Made by a program: the position numbers and the translations under genes. From Pseudomonas fulva 12-X (GTDB lineage Bacteria; Pseudomonadota; Gammaproteobacteria; Pseudomonadales; Pseudomonadaceae), in the NCBI RefSeq assembly GCF_000213805.1, contig NC_015556.1:2929001-2993000 (forward strand): a DNA stretch of 64,000 nt. Reading direction: 5' to 3'. Positions 39,842 through 48,019 of this stretch are shown here, piece by piece (position 1 is the stretch's first letter; each line of letters starts with the position of its first letter). The notes under the pieces were generated by a model. The model had not been told where the DNA came from, searched no databases, and saw only the letters and a list, made by a program, of their open reading frames with translations.

Positions 39842-41764
39842 TTACTCCAATTCTTGGCGACCACGCCGGGAAACCGCTTGCGCGAGCAATTCAGTGAATT
39901 GAGCGATGGGCATGGAGCCCAGATCGGCACCCTCACGAGTGCGCACAGCGACAGTTCTTGTCTCGACTTCCCGATCGCCGATTACCAGCAGATAGGGAAC
40001 CTTGAGCAAAGTATGCTCGCGGATTTTAAAGCCAATCTTCTCGTTCCTCAAGTCCGACTTGGCACGAAATCCGTTTTGATTCAACGTATTTTCGACTTCG
40101 AGGGCAAAATCAGCCTGCTTGTCGGTGATGTTCATGATCACCGCCTGGGTCGGGGCCAGCCACGCCGGGAACACGCCGGCATAGTGCTCAATCAGCATGC
40201 CGATGAAGCGCTCGAAGGAACCGAGGATGGCGCGGTGCAGCATGACCGGGCGCTTGCGGTTGTTGTCTTCGGCGATATAGCTCGCATCCAGACGCTCCGG
40301 CAGGTTCGGGTCGTACTGCAGGGTGCCGCACTGCCAGTTACGACCGAGGCAGTCACGCAGGGTGAACTCGATCTTCGGACCGTAGAACGCGCCCTCACCC
40401 GGCTGATATTCCCACTCCAGGCCGGATTCGTTCAGGGCATCGGCCAGAGCGCCTTCGGCGCGATCCCACAACTCTTCGGAACCCACGCGCTTGGCCGGAC
40501 GGGTCGACAGCTTCATGGCGATATCGCTGAAACCGAAGTCCTTGTAGACATCCAGGGTCAGCTTGATGAAATCGGCCGCTTCCTTCTTCACCTGCTCTTC
40601 GGTACAGAAGATGTGGGCGTCGTCCTGAGTGAAGCCACGCACGCGCATGATGCCATGCAGCGCACCGGACGGCTCGTTACGGTGGCAGGCGCCGAACTCG
40701 GCCAGGCGCAGCGGCAGGTCACGGTAGGACTTCAGGCCTTGATTGAACACCTGCACGTGGCACGGGCAGTTCATCGGCTTCACCGCGAAGTCGCGACTTT
40801 CCGAAGACGTGGTGAACATGTTCTCGGCGTAGTTGGACCAGTGACCCGAACGCTCCCAGAGGATGCGATCGACGACCTGCGGGGTCTTGATCTCCTGGTA
40901 GCCATGCTCGCGCTGCACCTGACGCATGTATTGCTCGAGCACCTGATAGACGGTCCAGCCCGCTGGGTGCCAGAACACCATGCCCGGTGCTTCTTCCTGC
41001 AGGTGGAACAGGTCGAGTTGCTTGCCGATCTTGCGGTGATCGCGCTTCTCGGCTTCCTCGATGCGCTGGATATAGGCGGCCAGCTGCTTCTTGTCTGCCC
41101 ACGCGGTGCCGTAGACACGCTGCAGTTGCTCGTTCTTGGCATCGCCACGCCAGTAGGCGCCGGACAGCTTGGTCAGCTTGAATGCCTTGAGGAAGCGGGT
41201 GTTGGGCACGTGCGGGCCGCGGCACATGTCCACGTACTCTTCGTGGTAGTACAGGCCCATGGCCTGCTCATCCGGCATGTCGTCGACCAGGCGCAGCTTG
41301 TAGTCTTCGCCACGGGACTTGAACACGTCGATGACTTCGGCGCGCGGCGTCACTTTCTTGATGACGTCGTAGTCCTTGTCGATCAGCTCCTTCATGCGCG
41401 CTTCGATGGCCGCCACGTCGTCCGGCGTGAAGGGGCGCTCGTAGGCGATGTCGTAATAGAAGCCGTCGTCGATGACCGGGCCGATGACCATGCGCGCAGT
41501 CGGATACAACTGCTTGACCGCATGACCGATCAGGTGGGCGCAGGAGTGGCGGATGATCTCGACACCCTCCTGATCCTTCGGCGTGATGATCTGCAGGGTC
41601 GCGTCGTTTTCGATCAGGTCGCAGGCGTCGACCAGACGGCCGTCGACCTTGCCGGCAACGGTGGCCTTGGCCAGACCGGCACCAATGGATTGCGCCACCT
41701 CGAGTACGGATACTGGGTGATCGAACGAACGCTGACTGCCATCGGGAAGAGTAATGGTGGGCAT
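39842..41764 (-). CDS. thrS: Threonine-tRNA ligase
   Basis: A 640-residue class II synthetase. Domains in order: TGS ([10 protein letters not shown] start, to about 65), the SAD editing domain with [16 protein letters not shown] (about 70-85), the catalytic core ([26 protein letters not shown], motif 2; [21 protein letters not shown], motif 3) and the anticodon-binding domain. Start ATG at 41764; the open frame extends far upstream but is not supported. In E. coli ThrS represses its own translation through the leader; the 250-base leader here is unassigned. Confidence 0.97.
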   Translation of the reverse strand: MPTITLPDGSQRSFDHPVSVLEVAQSIGAGLAKATVAGKVDGRLVDACDLIENDATLQIITPKDQEGVEIIRHSCAHLIGHAVKQLYPTARMVIGPVIDDGFYYDIAYERPFTPDDVAAIEARMKELIDKDYDVIKKVTPRAEVIDVFKSRGEDYKLRLVDDMPDEQAMGLYYHEEYVDMCRGPHVPNTRFLKAFKLTKLSGAYWRGDAKNEQLQRVYGTAWADKKQLAAYIQRIEEAEKRDHRKIGKQLDLFHLQEEAPGMVFWHPAGWTVYQVLEQYMRQVQREHGYQEIKTPQVVDRILWERSGHWSNYAENMFTTSSESRDFAVKPMNCPCHVQVFNQGLKSYRDLPLRLAEFGACHRNEPSGALHGIMRVRGFTQDDAHIFCTEEQVKKEAADFIKLTLDVYKDFGFSDIAMKLSTRPAKRVGSEELWDRAEGALADALNESGLEWEYQPGEGAFYGPKIEFTLRDCLGRNWQCGTLQYDPNLPERLDASYIAEDNNRKRPVMLHRAILGSFERFIGMLIEHYAGVFPAWLAPTQAVIMNITDKQADFALEVENTLNQNGFRAKSDLRNEKIGFKIREHTLLKVPYLLVIGDREVETRTVAVRTREGADLGSMPIAQFTELLAQAVSRRGRQELE

Positions 41765-42016
41765 GGCGCCTCCTCTCCTAGTGGTGACCTCTACCAAAGG
41801 CCACATGGGTTGGGATGAGCCAGTAAGCGATCCGGTGGCGTATCTGCCATACAGAGGCAGGGGCCGTGAGGCCAACCGAGAACGAACCGCAGTCACTGGA
41901 GGATGTGAAACGGTGGATGCTTTCAGAATCACGCGAGCCTGACAAGGCAAACCGGCCAACTTCGAAAATTCCGAAGCGCCGAGCGAGCCCGCGACGGCAA
42001 CGCAAAAACGACGAGC

Positions 42017-42046
42017 AAAAAAAATGGCCGCCGAAGCGACCATTTA
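42017..42046 (-). terminator. Terminator downstream of tRNA-Val
   Basis: On the minus strand AAATGG and CGC pair across a CGAA-like loop with GCG and CCATTT, followed by eight T (complement of the A run ending at 42023). It lies 8 bases after the tRNA-Val 3' end. Confidence 0.75.
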
Positions 42047-42053
42047 AAGAATT

Positions 42054-42130
42054 TGGTAGGCACAATTGGATTCGAACCAACGACCCCCACCATGTCAAGG
42101 TGGTGCTCTAACCAACTGAGCTATGTGCCT
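42054..42130 (-). tRNA. tRNA-Val (anticodon GAC)
   Basis: A 77-base tRNA with encoded CCA. On the minus strand it starts AGGCACATAGCTCAGTTGG, the anticodon stem CCACC/GGTGG holds loop TTGACAT (anticodon GAC), the T-loop is GTTCGAATC and the 3' end is ACCA. It lies upstream of thrS as in P. aeruginosa. Confidence 0.97.
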
Positions 42131-42264
42131 GCTGTGGGTGCGCATTCTACGGAGCCGCGAAAAAGAGTCAACACCTTTTTTCGCTAACTGACTAAAAAAA
42201 CTGAGTTTTTTTGGTTTGACGGGTTTGGCCGCCCTGCCCCAGCGATGCGAGGCTGCCGGAAATT

Positions 42265-42294
42265 CCTGGGTATCGATTCGCTCGGCCCAGGCTA
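42265..42294. repeat. Intergenic repeat (CCTGGGTATCGCTTCGCTC type)
   Basis: CCTGGGTATCGATTCGCTCGGCCCAGGCTACG, an inverted repeat whose arms (CCTGGG/CCCAGG) flank ATCGATTCGCTC. Relatives occur at 47904-47932, 47963-47993, 56743-56818 and 61470-61501, in either orientation. Confidence 0.65.
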
Positions 42295-42360
42295 CGGAAG
42301 TGCGCATCAGATACGGAGCGGGAGGCGCCTGCCCCATTGCGCTCTATAGTCTGCGGTGTT

Positions 42361-42383
42361 GATGGGCTGTCGCCCATCCTACG
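42361..42383. repeat. GATGGGC-type palindromic repeat
   Basis: GATGGGCTGTCGCCCATCCTACG, the second copy of the unit at 14861-14883. Confidence 0.7.
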
Positions 42384-42419
42384 AAATAGCGGTCAGCCTC
42401 GCATCTCGGTGCAGCTATC

Positions 42420-42441
42420 GATGGGCTACGCCCATCCTACG
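42420..42441. repeat. GATGGGC-type palindromic repeat
   Basis: GATGGGCTACGCCCATCCTACG, about 60 bases from the previous copy and in the same orientation. Confidence 0.7.
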
Positions 42442-42455
42442 TAAAGCCACGACCC

Positions 42456-42523
42456 TGTGGGAGCGGGTGGGGACGCCTAGTTCATGCCCGCGATTGTTTT
42501 CGCGGGCATGGCCCGCTCCCACA
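42456..42523. repeat. REP-like element, long hairpin
   Basis: TGTGGGAGCGGG and the closing CCCGCTCCCACA flank an inner hairpin CATGCCCGCG...CGCGGGCATG. It includes the GGGGACGCCTAG segment shared with 32850-32887 at the position where the simpler elements have none. Confidence 0.8.
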
Positions 42524-42582
42524 CAAGTAGCCACTTCGATTCCAGGGCTCGTTACTAAAGGCCACCTCCAGTATCGCTGCAC

Positions 42583-42612
42583 AAACAAAAACGGCGCTCG
42601 ATAAGCGCCGTT
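42583..42612 (-). terminator. Terminator of the PA2778/PA2779-type pair
   Basis: A 9-bp stem (42590-42598 with 42604-42612) followed on the minus strand by TTTTTGTTTG. It lies 20 bases after the stop codon of the cysteine-peptidase gene. Confidence 0.85.
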
Positions 42613-42631
42613 CCTTTTCTCGCAGATAGCG

Positions 42632-43591
42632 CTATTGAACCGGACAAGCCACCGGTGCCGCGCACTGCTCACTGGCAGTGCCCTGCTTGCCGATTACACT
42701 GAAGCGCTTGTCGTCCGGCTTCAGGCGCTGGGCGCATTGGCGGGCGCTGGCGGCTTCGGTTTTGCAGCCGCGCTCGTCGAGCACCTGTGAGAGGTTGAAC
42801 CAGCCCGGCGCGAAATCGGCCTGACGATTCACGCTCTCGCGGAACGCCGATTCGGCGCCGCGCAGGTCGCCGCCCGCGTAACGGCTGTTGGCCAGGGCGA
42901 ACCAGCCTACCGCCTGCTCCGGCCAGCGCTTGGTCGCGGTGCGATAGGCGGATTGGGCGACATCCTTGCGGCCAACCTCTTCCAGGTCAGCCGCGGCTTT
43001 CAACCACACGGTCGGCTCGGCGGTGGCCGGCAGATCTTCCGGGTGCATGGTCAGCACTGCCCAACGCTGGCCACGAGCCCAGGTCTTGTCGAAGGCGGCA
43101 AAACTGGTGACCCAGCGGCTGGTAGTGCCAGAGCGCAAGGTCAGGGTCTTCTCGCGCTGGTCATAACCAACCAGCACCGCGAAATGCCACTGCGGGTACC
43201 AATCGAAGCCCAGATTCTGCAGCACCAGCACAGGGTTGCCGGCAGCCACTTCGGTCAGCAGTGAATCGAGCTTCGGCTTGAGGGGGTAGACGAGCAGATC
43301 ATGGGCACGCGCCGCGGCGACCATCTCGACCTGCAGGCTGCCTTCACGACCGGGAATGTAAACCTGCTCCTGCAGATAGCCTGGCGTGGTCAGCACACCG
43401 CGCTGGTTGAGCATGGTCGCCAGGGCGGCCGGCCCACACTGATAGGCGGTCTGCGGATAGAAGGGAACGCTGGTGAGCTCGACCCGCTCGGGCAAGCGCT
43501 GGGTCTCCGGTGACAGTACCGGAGACCTGGCGCATGCGCCGAGCAGGACGATCAGCAGTGAAGCGGAAAGCAGTCTTAGCGATTTATGCAT
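42632..43591 (-). CDS. PA2778-family C39-like cysteine peptidase lipoprotein
   Basis: A 319-residue predicted lipoprotein (signal peptide with LLGAC lipobox, Cys20). The papain-like peptidase domain has the catalytic Cys52 in YQCGPAALATMLNQRG, which matches peptidase C39-type enzymes, and the candidate catalytic His136 in WYPQWHFAVLVGYD. The C-terminal third (about 200-290) is TPR-like (EEVGRKDVAQSAYRTATKRWP, WFALANSRYAGGDLRGAESAF). It is the PA2778-type protein of Pseudomonas, always paired with a PA2779-type gene. The ATG overlaps the upstream gene by 16 bases. Physiological substrate unknown. Confidence 0.85.
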   Translation of the reverse strand: MHKSLRLLSASLLIVLLGACARSPVLSPETQRLPERVELTSVPFYPQTAYQCGPAALATMLNQRGVLTTPGYLQEQVYIPGREGSLQVEMVAAARAHDLLVYPLKPKLDSLLTEVAAGNPVLVLQNLGFDWYPQWHFAVLVGYDQREKTLTLRSGTTSRWVTSFAAFDKTWARGQRWAVLTMHPEDLPATAEPTVWLKAAADLEEVGRKDVAQSAYRTATKRWPEQAVGWFALANSRYAGGDLRGAESAFRESVNRQADFAPGWFNLSQVLDERGCKTEAASARQCAQRLKPDDKRFSVIGKQGTASEQCAAPVACPVQ

Positions 43592-43977
43592 TTCACGAAA
43601 CTGAAGATGTCGGTGGCGCAGAGCATATCGGTGATGATGAAGATCACCAAGAACAACACGATGATGCCCACGATACCGGCACCTGCCGGAGCTTCGGAGA
43701 GTTGCTGGTTGAATTGCGCGAGTTCAGCGCTGGTCAGGTTGTTGATGCGGTTCTCTACCTGATCACGCTCCACACCCATGGCGAGCAGTTTGTCCTTGAC
43801 CTGCTGATCATCGAGCATCGACAGCAGTTGCTGACGGTCGACCTGCTGTTGTTGCAGGGTCAGCACTTCACCCGTGCCGATCATCGCGGCATTGGCGAGT
43901 GGAACCTGGGCGATCATCAGGGCATGGAACACTGCCAGCATGGCAGCCAGACGACGAAAGAACGGGGATTTGGTCAT
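43576..43977 (-). CDS. PA2779-family small membrane protein
   Basis: A 133-residue protein with an N-terminal signal/anchor (about residues 1-31), a hydrophilic helical middle (QQQQVDRQQLLSMLDDQQVKDKLLAMG), a Gly/Ala-rich hinge (SEAPAGAGIVGI) and a C-terminal transmembrane helix (IIVLFLVIFIITDMLCATDIF), ending in two cysteines. It matches the PA2779 family and always precedes the PA2778-type peptidase; here the stop overlaps the peptidase start by 16 bases. A substrate or partner role for the peptidase is inference. Confidence 0.85.
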   Translation of the reverse strand: MTKSPFFRRLAAMLAVFHALMIAQVPLANAAMIGTGEVLTLQQQQVDRQQLLSMLDDQQVKDKLLAMGVERDQVENRINNLTSAELAQFNQQLSEAPAGAGIVGIIVLFLVIFIITDMLCATDIFSFVKCINR

Positions 43978-44127
43978 TTTGCTATCTCCTTATCAACCAT
44001 CATCCTAGACCCATGTGGCACACAGCCGGTTCCGCCTATATCTGCAACGTCTTTGCCCTGCCCTCCAGGCCAATAATCACGGGGTTTCAAGGCGTATGGA
44101 GCGCCTCGCTTCCAGGGCCGTATTTCA

Positions 44128-45021
44128 TCAACCCATCGTGCTCAATTCACTGCTCAGGTAATCGAGAAAACAGGTGATGCGCGAGGTCAGCGCCGTGTTG
44201 CGGTAGTACACGGCGTGGATCGGTTGGCGCACCTCCAGCGTGTGTTCGGCAAGGATCTCCACCAGGCTGCCACGGCTAAGGTCCAGATGGGTCATGAAGT
44301 CCGACAAACAGACAATGCCCACACCCTCCAGCGCCAGCTGCCGCAGCGTCTCGCCGCTGGACGCATTGAGGCTGGGCACGATGGTGAAACTGTCGCCCTG
44401 TGCATGGCGCAGCGGCCACTGGTTGAGGCTTTCCGGCTGGGTGAAGCCGAGCAAACTGTGCTGATGCAACGCCTCGACGCTTTCCGGCACGCCGTGCTCT
44501 GCCAGGTAGGCCGGGCTGGCCAGCACGCGACGGCGACTACTGCCCAGTGGCCGCGCGTGCAGGGTCGAATCGCGTAGCGGGCCGATACGGATGGCCACGT
44601 CGGTGCGCTGCTCGATCAGATCGATGATCTGATCGCTGCTGTGCAATTCCAGCTCGATGTTCGGGTAACGCTCGCGAAAGCCCTTGATCAGCGGCACCAC
44701 CGCATGCAGCACGAACGGCGCCGCGGCGTTGACGCGCAGTCGCCCGGCTGGCGTTTGCCGGCGCATGCTCATCTGTTCCTCGGCCTCCTCCACACTGGCG
44801 ATGATGCGCCGTGCCTGAAGCAGAAACGCCTGCCCTTCTTCGGTCAGTTCCAGGCGCCGGGTGGTGCGCTGCAGTAGGGTGACTTCGAGCTTTTCCTCCA
44901 ATCGGCTGAGGGCGCGGCTGATGCCCGAGGCGGTTTGCCCGAGCTGCTGCGCCGCTGCGCTGATCGAGCCGGCGGCGACCACGGTGCTGAAGGCGAGCAG
45001 TTCGTCGAGGGACGTTTTCAT
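44128..45021 (-). CDS. LysR family transcriptional regulator
   Basis: A 297-residue LysR-type regulator: winged-helix at residues 1-60 (LLAFSTVVAAGSISAAAQQLGQTASGISRALSRLEEKL) and a periplasmic-binding-protein-like effector domain. The upstream open frame is not used; start ATG 45021. It is divergent from the aldo-keto reductase gene with 151 bases between, the usual arrangement of a regulator and its target. Effector unknown. Confidence 0.92.
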   Translation of the reverse strand: MKTSLDELLAFSTVVAAGSISAAAQQLGQTASGISRALSRLEEKLEVTLLQRTTRRLELTEEGQAFLLQARRIIASVEEAEEQMSMRRQTPAGRLRVNAAAPFVLHAVVPLIKGFRERYPNIELELHSSDQIIDLIEQRTDVAIRIGPLRDSTLHARPLGSSRRRVLASPAYLAEHGVPESVEALHQHSLLGFTQPESLNQWPLRHAQGDSFTIVPSLNASSGETLRQLALEGVGIVCLSDFMTHLDLSRGSLVEILAEHTLEVRQPIHAVYYRNTALTSRITCFLDYLSSELSTMG

Positions 45022-45172
45022 GGCGGCATTCGTGACCAGCAAGCAAATATGTTTGCCATGAAACGCGGTTTTTCCGCACAAGTCCATGGCTCAGACTGCC
45101 CCCAGAAACGCGAAACCACCCATACGGATCGCGGTCAGCTACAGACAGCCACCCATTAGACAGGAGCGACAC

Positions 45173-45976
45173 ATGCAACAGATTCCCGCCCTCGGCCTCG
45201 GCACCTATCGCCTCAAGGAACAGCAGGTCATCGACTCGGTCCGCAACGGCCTGGAGCTCGGCTACCGGCATATCGATACCGCGCAGATCTATGGCAATGA
45301 AGCCGAGGTCGGCCAGGCCATCGCTGCCGGCGGCGTGCCGCGCAGCGAGCTGTTCGTCACCACCAAGATCTGGATCGACAGCCTGAGCGCCGACAAGCTG
45401 ATCCCCAGTCTGAAGGAAAGTCTGCGCAAACTGCAGATGGAACAGGTCGACCTGACGCTGATCCACTGGCCCTCGCCGAACGATGAAATCCAGGTCGCCG
45501 AATACATGGCAGCCCTTATGGAAGCCAAGGCCGCCGGTCTGACGGCGCAGCTCGGCGTATCGAACTTCACCAACGCACATCTGCAGCAGGCCATGGAAGT
45601 GGTCGGCGCCGACCAGATCGCCACCAACCAGGTGGAAATTCATCCCTTCCTGCAGAACCGCAAGGTGGTCGACTTCGCCCGGGAGCACGGCATCCACCTG
45701 ACGGCCTATATGCCGCTGGCCTACGGCAAGGTAATGACCGACCCAGTGATTCAGGAAATTGCCAGCAAGCATGCCGCCAACCCGGCGCAGGTCGCGCTGG
45801 CCTGGGCACTGCAACAGGGCTTCGCGGTAATCCCGTCGTCGACCAAACGCAGCAACCTGGAGAGCAATCTGGGCGCCTTGCAGCTCACCCTCAGCGAGCA
45901 GGACATGGCTGCCATTGCCAAACTGGAGCGCGGCGAACGCCTGGCCAATCCGGATTTCGCGCCGCACTGGGATTGA
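45173..45976 (+). CDS. dkgB: Aldo/keto reductase (2,5-diketo-D-gluconate reductase B type)
   Basis: A 267-residue NADPH-dependent TIM-barrel reductase. The catalytic tetrad is present: Asp35 and Tyr40 ([11 protein letters not shown]), Lys65 (TTKIW) and His98 (LIHWP). The cofactor segment [13 protein letters not shown] is near the C-terminus. The length and [11 protein letters not shown] start match DkgB/YafB, which reduces methylglyoxal and similar aldehydes. RBS AGGAG before the ATG at 45173. Regulated, by inference, by the divergent LysR gene. Confidence 0.88.
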   Translation: MQQIPALGLGTYRLKEQQVIDSVRNGLELGYRHIDTAQIYGNEAEVGQAIAAGGVPRSELFVTTKIWIDSLSADKLIPSLKESLRKLQMEQVDLTLIHWPSPNDEIQVAEYMAALMEAKAAGLTAQLGVSNFTNAHLQQAMEVVGADQIATNQVEIHPFLQNRKVVDFAREHGIHLTAYMPLAYGKVMTDPVIQEIASKHAANPAQVALAWALQQGFAVIPSSTKRSNLESNLGALQLTLSEQDMAAIAKLERGERLANPDFAPHWD

Positions 45977-46057
45977 GTGCTCGGTTCAGAGCTGTTCATG
46001 ATCTCTATGCGCTTGAACTAGTAGCTACAAGGCAGAAGCGGGCATCGATGCAGTACC

Positions 46058-46110
46058 TGTGGGAGCGGGCCATGCCCGCGATTTTTCGCGCGCATGGCGC
46101 GCTCCCACAG
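46058..46110. repeat. REP-like element (GTGGGAGCGGG type)
   Basis: TGTGGGAGCGGGCCATGCCCGCGA and the closing GCGCGCTCCCACAG form a near-perfect hairpin between dkgB and arfB, whose genes converge here. Confidence 0.85.
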
Positions 46111-46185
46111 TAAATCAGCGAACAGCTGCTTCCGCCACTTAGCTGCAAAATCTGCAACCTGGGCTGAAAGCTTATGAACAGGCCC

Positions 46186-46599
46186 TCAGAAATCGACCTT
46201 TCCCCTACCCGCCTTGATCGCTCCGCGCTTGGCCTTGCCTTCCAGTCGGCGCTTCTTGGAGCCGAGGGTCGGCTTGGTCGGGCGCCGGGCCTTTTCGGTC
46301 TTGCCGGCCGAGCGAATCAGTTCGGCCAGTCGCTCCAGGGCATCGGCGCGGTTCTGTTCCTGAGTGCGGTATTGCTGGGCCTTGATGATCACCACGCCGT
46401 CGGCGGTGATGCGGCTGTCGCGCAAGGCTAGCAGCCGCTCCTTGTAGAAAGGCGGCAAGGACGAGGCCTGGCTGTCGAAGCGCAGATGCATGGCGCTGGA
46501 AACCTTGTTGACGTTCTGCCCGCCCGCGCCCTGGGCGCGAATGGCGGTGAGCTCGATTTCATCGTCTGGCAGATGAACGCTGTTGGAGATGACCAGCAT
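46186..46599 (-). CDS. arfB: Ribosome-rescue peptidyl-tRNA hydrolase ArfB (YaeJ)
   Basis: A 137-residue release-factor-like protein with the catalytic GGQ motif at residues 26-28 ([13 protein letters not shown]) and a basic C-terminal tail ([27 protein letters not shown]) that enters the empty mRNA channel. This tail distinguishes ArfB from RF1/RF2. It releases stalled nascent chains as a backup to tmRNA. Start ATG 46599; the much longer open frame upstream is a shadow of the next gene. Confidence 0.93.
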   Translation of the reverse strand: MLVISNSVHLPDDEIELTAIRAQGAGGQNVNKVSSAMHLRFDSQASSLPPFYKERLLALRDSRITADGVVIIKAQQYRTQEQNRADALERLAELIRSAGKTEKARRPTKPTLGSKKRRLEGKAKRGAIKAGRGKVDF

Positions 46600-46744
46600 G
46601 GGGCGCCTTGTTTCAGGTGGGCGTGCAGGATAGCCCAGGGTAGACGCCAGCATCGCTGAAACCTTTGCTTGAAATTTGCTTCTACGCACGTTGAGGCGCT
46701 CAAGTAAGTTAAGCCACCCGCCTCCACCGCCTGCGAGAACACCC

Positions 46745-47872
46745 ATGGATTCGATCACCCAAGCCGTACTTGGCGCCAGCATCCAGGGCGCATTGCTGGG
46801 CCGTTGGCAGGGGCGCAAGGCGCTGCTGTATGGCGCCATGCTGGGCACCCTGCCGGATCTGGATGTAGTGATCGACTACGGCGACTCGGTAGCGGCCATG
46901 ACCTACCACCGCGGCTTCAGCCATTCGCTGTTGGTGCTGACCGGTTTTGCCCTGCTGCTGACCTGGCTGCTGAGACAGTGGCGGCCCAACCCCGGTTACT
47001 CGGCACGGCGATTGTTCCTGGCCATCTGGCTGGTGCTGATCACCCATCCGCTTCTCGATGCCTTCACCAGTTACGGCACGCAACTGCTCTGGCCGTTCGC
47101 GCCGACACCGGCGGCCTGGTCGAGCATCTTCATCATCGACCCGATCTACAGCCTGCCGCTGCTGGGTGCGGTGATCTACGGGCTGATCGCCGGCTTGAAG
47201 GACAAGGCCAACCCGGTGGTCAACTGGGCGCTGGCGTTCTCGACTGTCTATCTCGCCTCGACCCTGGGCGGCAAGTACATGGCCGAGCATCGCGTGGAGC
47301 AGGAACTGGCGCGCCAGGGCATCGAAGCCGAGGCCATCTTCAGCTCACCGACGCCCTTCAACACGCTGCTGTGGCGCGTGGTGGCCATCGAGGGCGAGGA
47401 TTATCACGAAGCGCTGGTCGGCTGGTTCGACAGCGCGCCGCCTGTGCTGGAGCGCATGTCCCGGGGTGCGGCGCTGGGCCAGGCGCTGGAGGATTCGCCC
47501 GCCCATCAGCGCCTGAAGTGGTTCACCAATGACGTGCTACGTTACGACCGCATCGGCGACCACCTGGTGGTCACCGACATTCGCCTGGGCATGACCGGCT
47601 TTCACCCGTTCCGCTTCGACTTCGCCCATTGGCAGAACGGCGCCTGGCAAGTGCAACCCTATATCGAGCGCTGGCCTTCGGAACGCGGCGACATGCAGCG
47701 CCTGGCCCTGCTCTGGCAACGCATCTGGCAGCCGACAACGCCCGTGCCCCTGGCATTGTGGGCCAGCGAGCTGAGCCGTGTTCCGCAAGGTGATGAGGCG
47801 TCCGATAGCGAGCTGGCACCAGGGCGCAAAGCCGCCAGCTCCGCGAGTGACAAAGGCGACCCGGCGCTGTAA
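46745..47872 (+). CDS. YdjM/YbcI-like membrane-bound metal-dependent hydrolase
   Basis: A 375-residue protein of the DUF457/YdjM inner-membrane family. The N-terminal third shows the family pattern: [38 protein letters not shown] with acidic metal-binding residues, [13 protein letters not shown] (His in HRGFSHS) and [21 protein letters not shown] (HPLLD). These are interleaved with about five transmembrane helices. The C-terminal half is soluble. The family is annotated as metal-dependent hydrolases without a known substrate. Start ATG at 46745. Confidence 0.8.
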   Translation: MDSITQAVLGASIQGALLGRWQGRKALLYGAMLGTLPDLDVVIDYGDSVAAMTYHRGFSHSLLVLTGFALLLTWLLRQWRPNPGYSARRLFLAIWLVLITHPLLDAFTSYGTQLLWPFAPTPAAWSSIFIIDPIYSLPLLGAVIYGLIAGLKDKANPVVNWALAFSTVYLASTLGGKYMAEHRVEQELARQGIEAEAIFSSPTPFNTLLWRVVAIEGEDYHEALVGWFDSAPPVLERMSRGAALGQALEDSPAHQRLKWFTNDVLRYDRIGDHLVVTDIRLGMTGFHPFRFDFAHWQNGAWQVQPYIERWPSERGDMQRLALLWQRIWQPTTPVPLALWASELSRVPQGDEASDSELAPGRKAASSASDKGDPAL

Positions 47873-47903
47873 CGGAGCCAGGCTGCGGTAGGCGGGAAAT
47901 CGG

Positions 47904-47932
47904 CCCGGGTATCGCAGGCTCAACCCGGGCTA
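47904..47932. repeat. Intergenic repeat (CCCGGGTATCGC type)
   Basis: CCCGGGTATCGCAGGCTCAACCCGGGCTAG, one of two copies of the GTAGCCTGGG family placed here in opposite orientation. Confidence 0.6.
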
Positions 47933-47962
47933 GCACTGCAGCCCGTAACGTCAGTCCAGACC

Positions 47963-47993
47963 GTAGCCTGGGTGGAGCGAAGCGATACCCGGG
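47963..47993. repeat. Intergenic repeat (GTAGCCTGGG type)
   Basis: GTAGCCTGGGTGGAGCGAAGCGATACCCGGG, opposite orientation to the copy 30 bases to the left; together they could form an extended hairpin between the converging genes. Confidence 0.65.
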
Positions 47994-48019
47994 AAGCCTT
48001 CTTCCGGGCATTCGCGATC

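Larger units (their letters stand above)
42131..42582. other. Repeat-rich intergenic region, no gene seen
   Basis: About 450 bases without a supported gene. It collects one member of the GTAGCCTGGG family (42265-42294), two GATGGGC palindromes and one GTGGGAGCGGG REP-like element, separated by short spacers. Such repeat clusters mark tolerated insertion points; no ORF with a ribosome site is present. Confidence 0.6.

Noticed and set aside
39854..41818. A 654-codon plus-strand open frame antisense to thrS
   Set aside because: Same cause; thrS is intact on the other strand with every synthetase motif.
42265..42523. Clustered repeats considered as a CRISPR array
   Set aside because: Units are palindromic, of three different types, with no regular spacer length and no cas genes.
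44537..45967. 476-codon minus-strand frame spanning the LysR and aldo-keto reductase genes
   Set aside because: It runs through a divergent promoter and antisense to dkgB; no motif, no start support.
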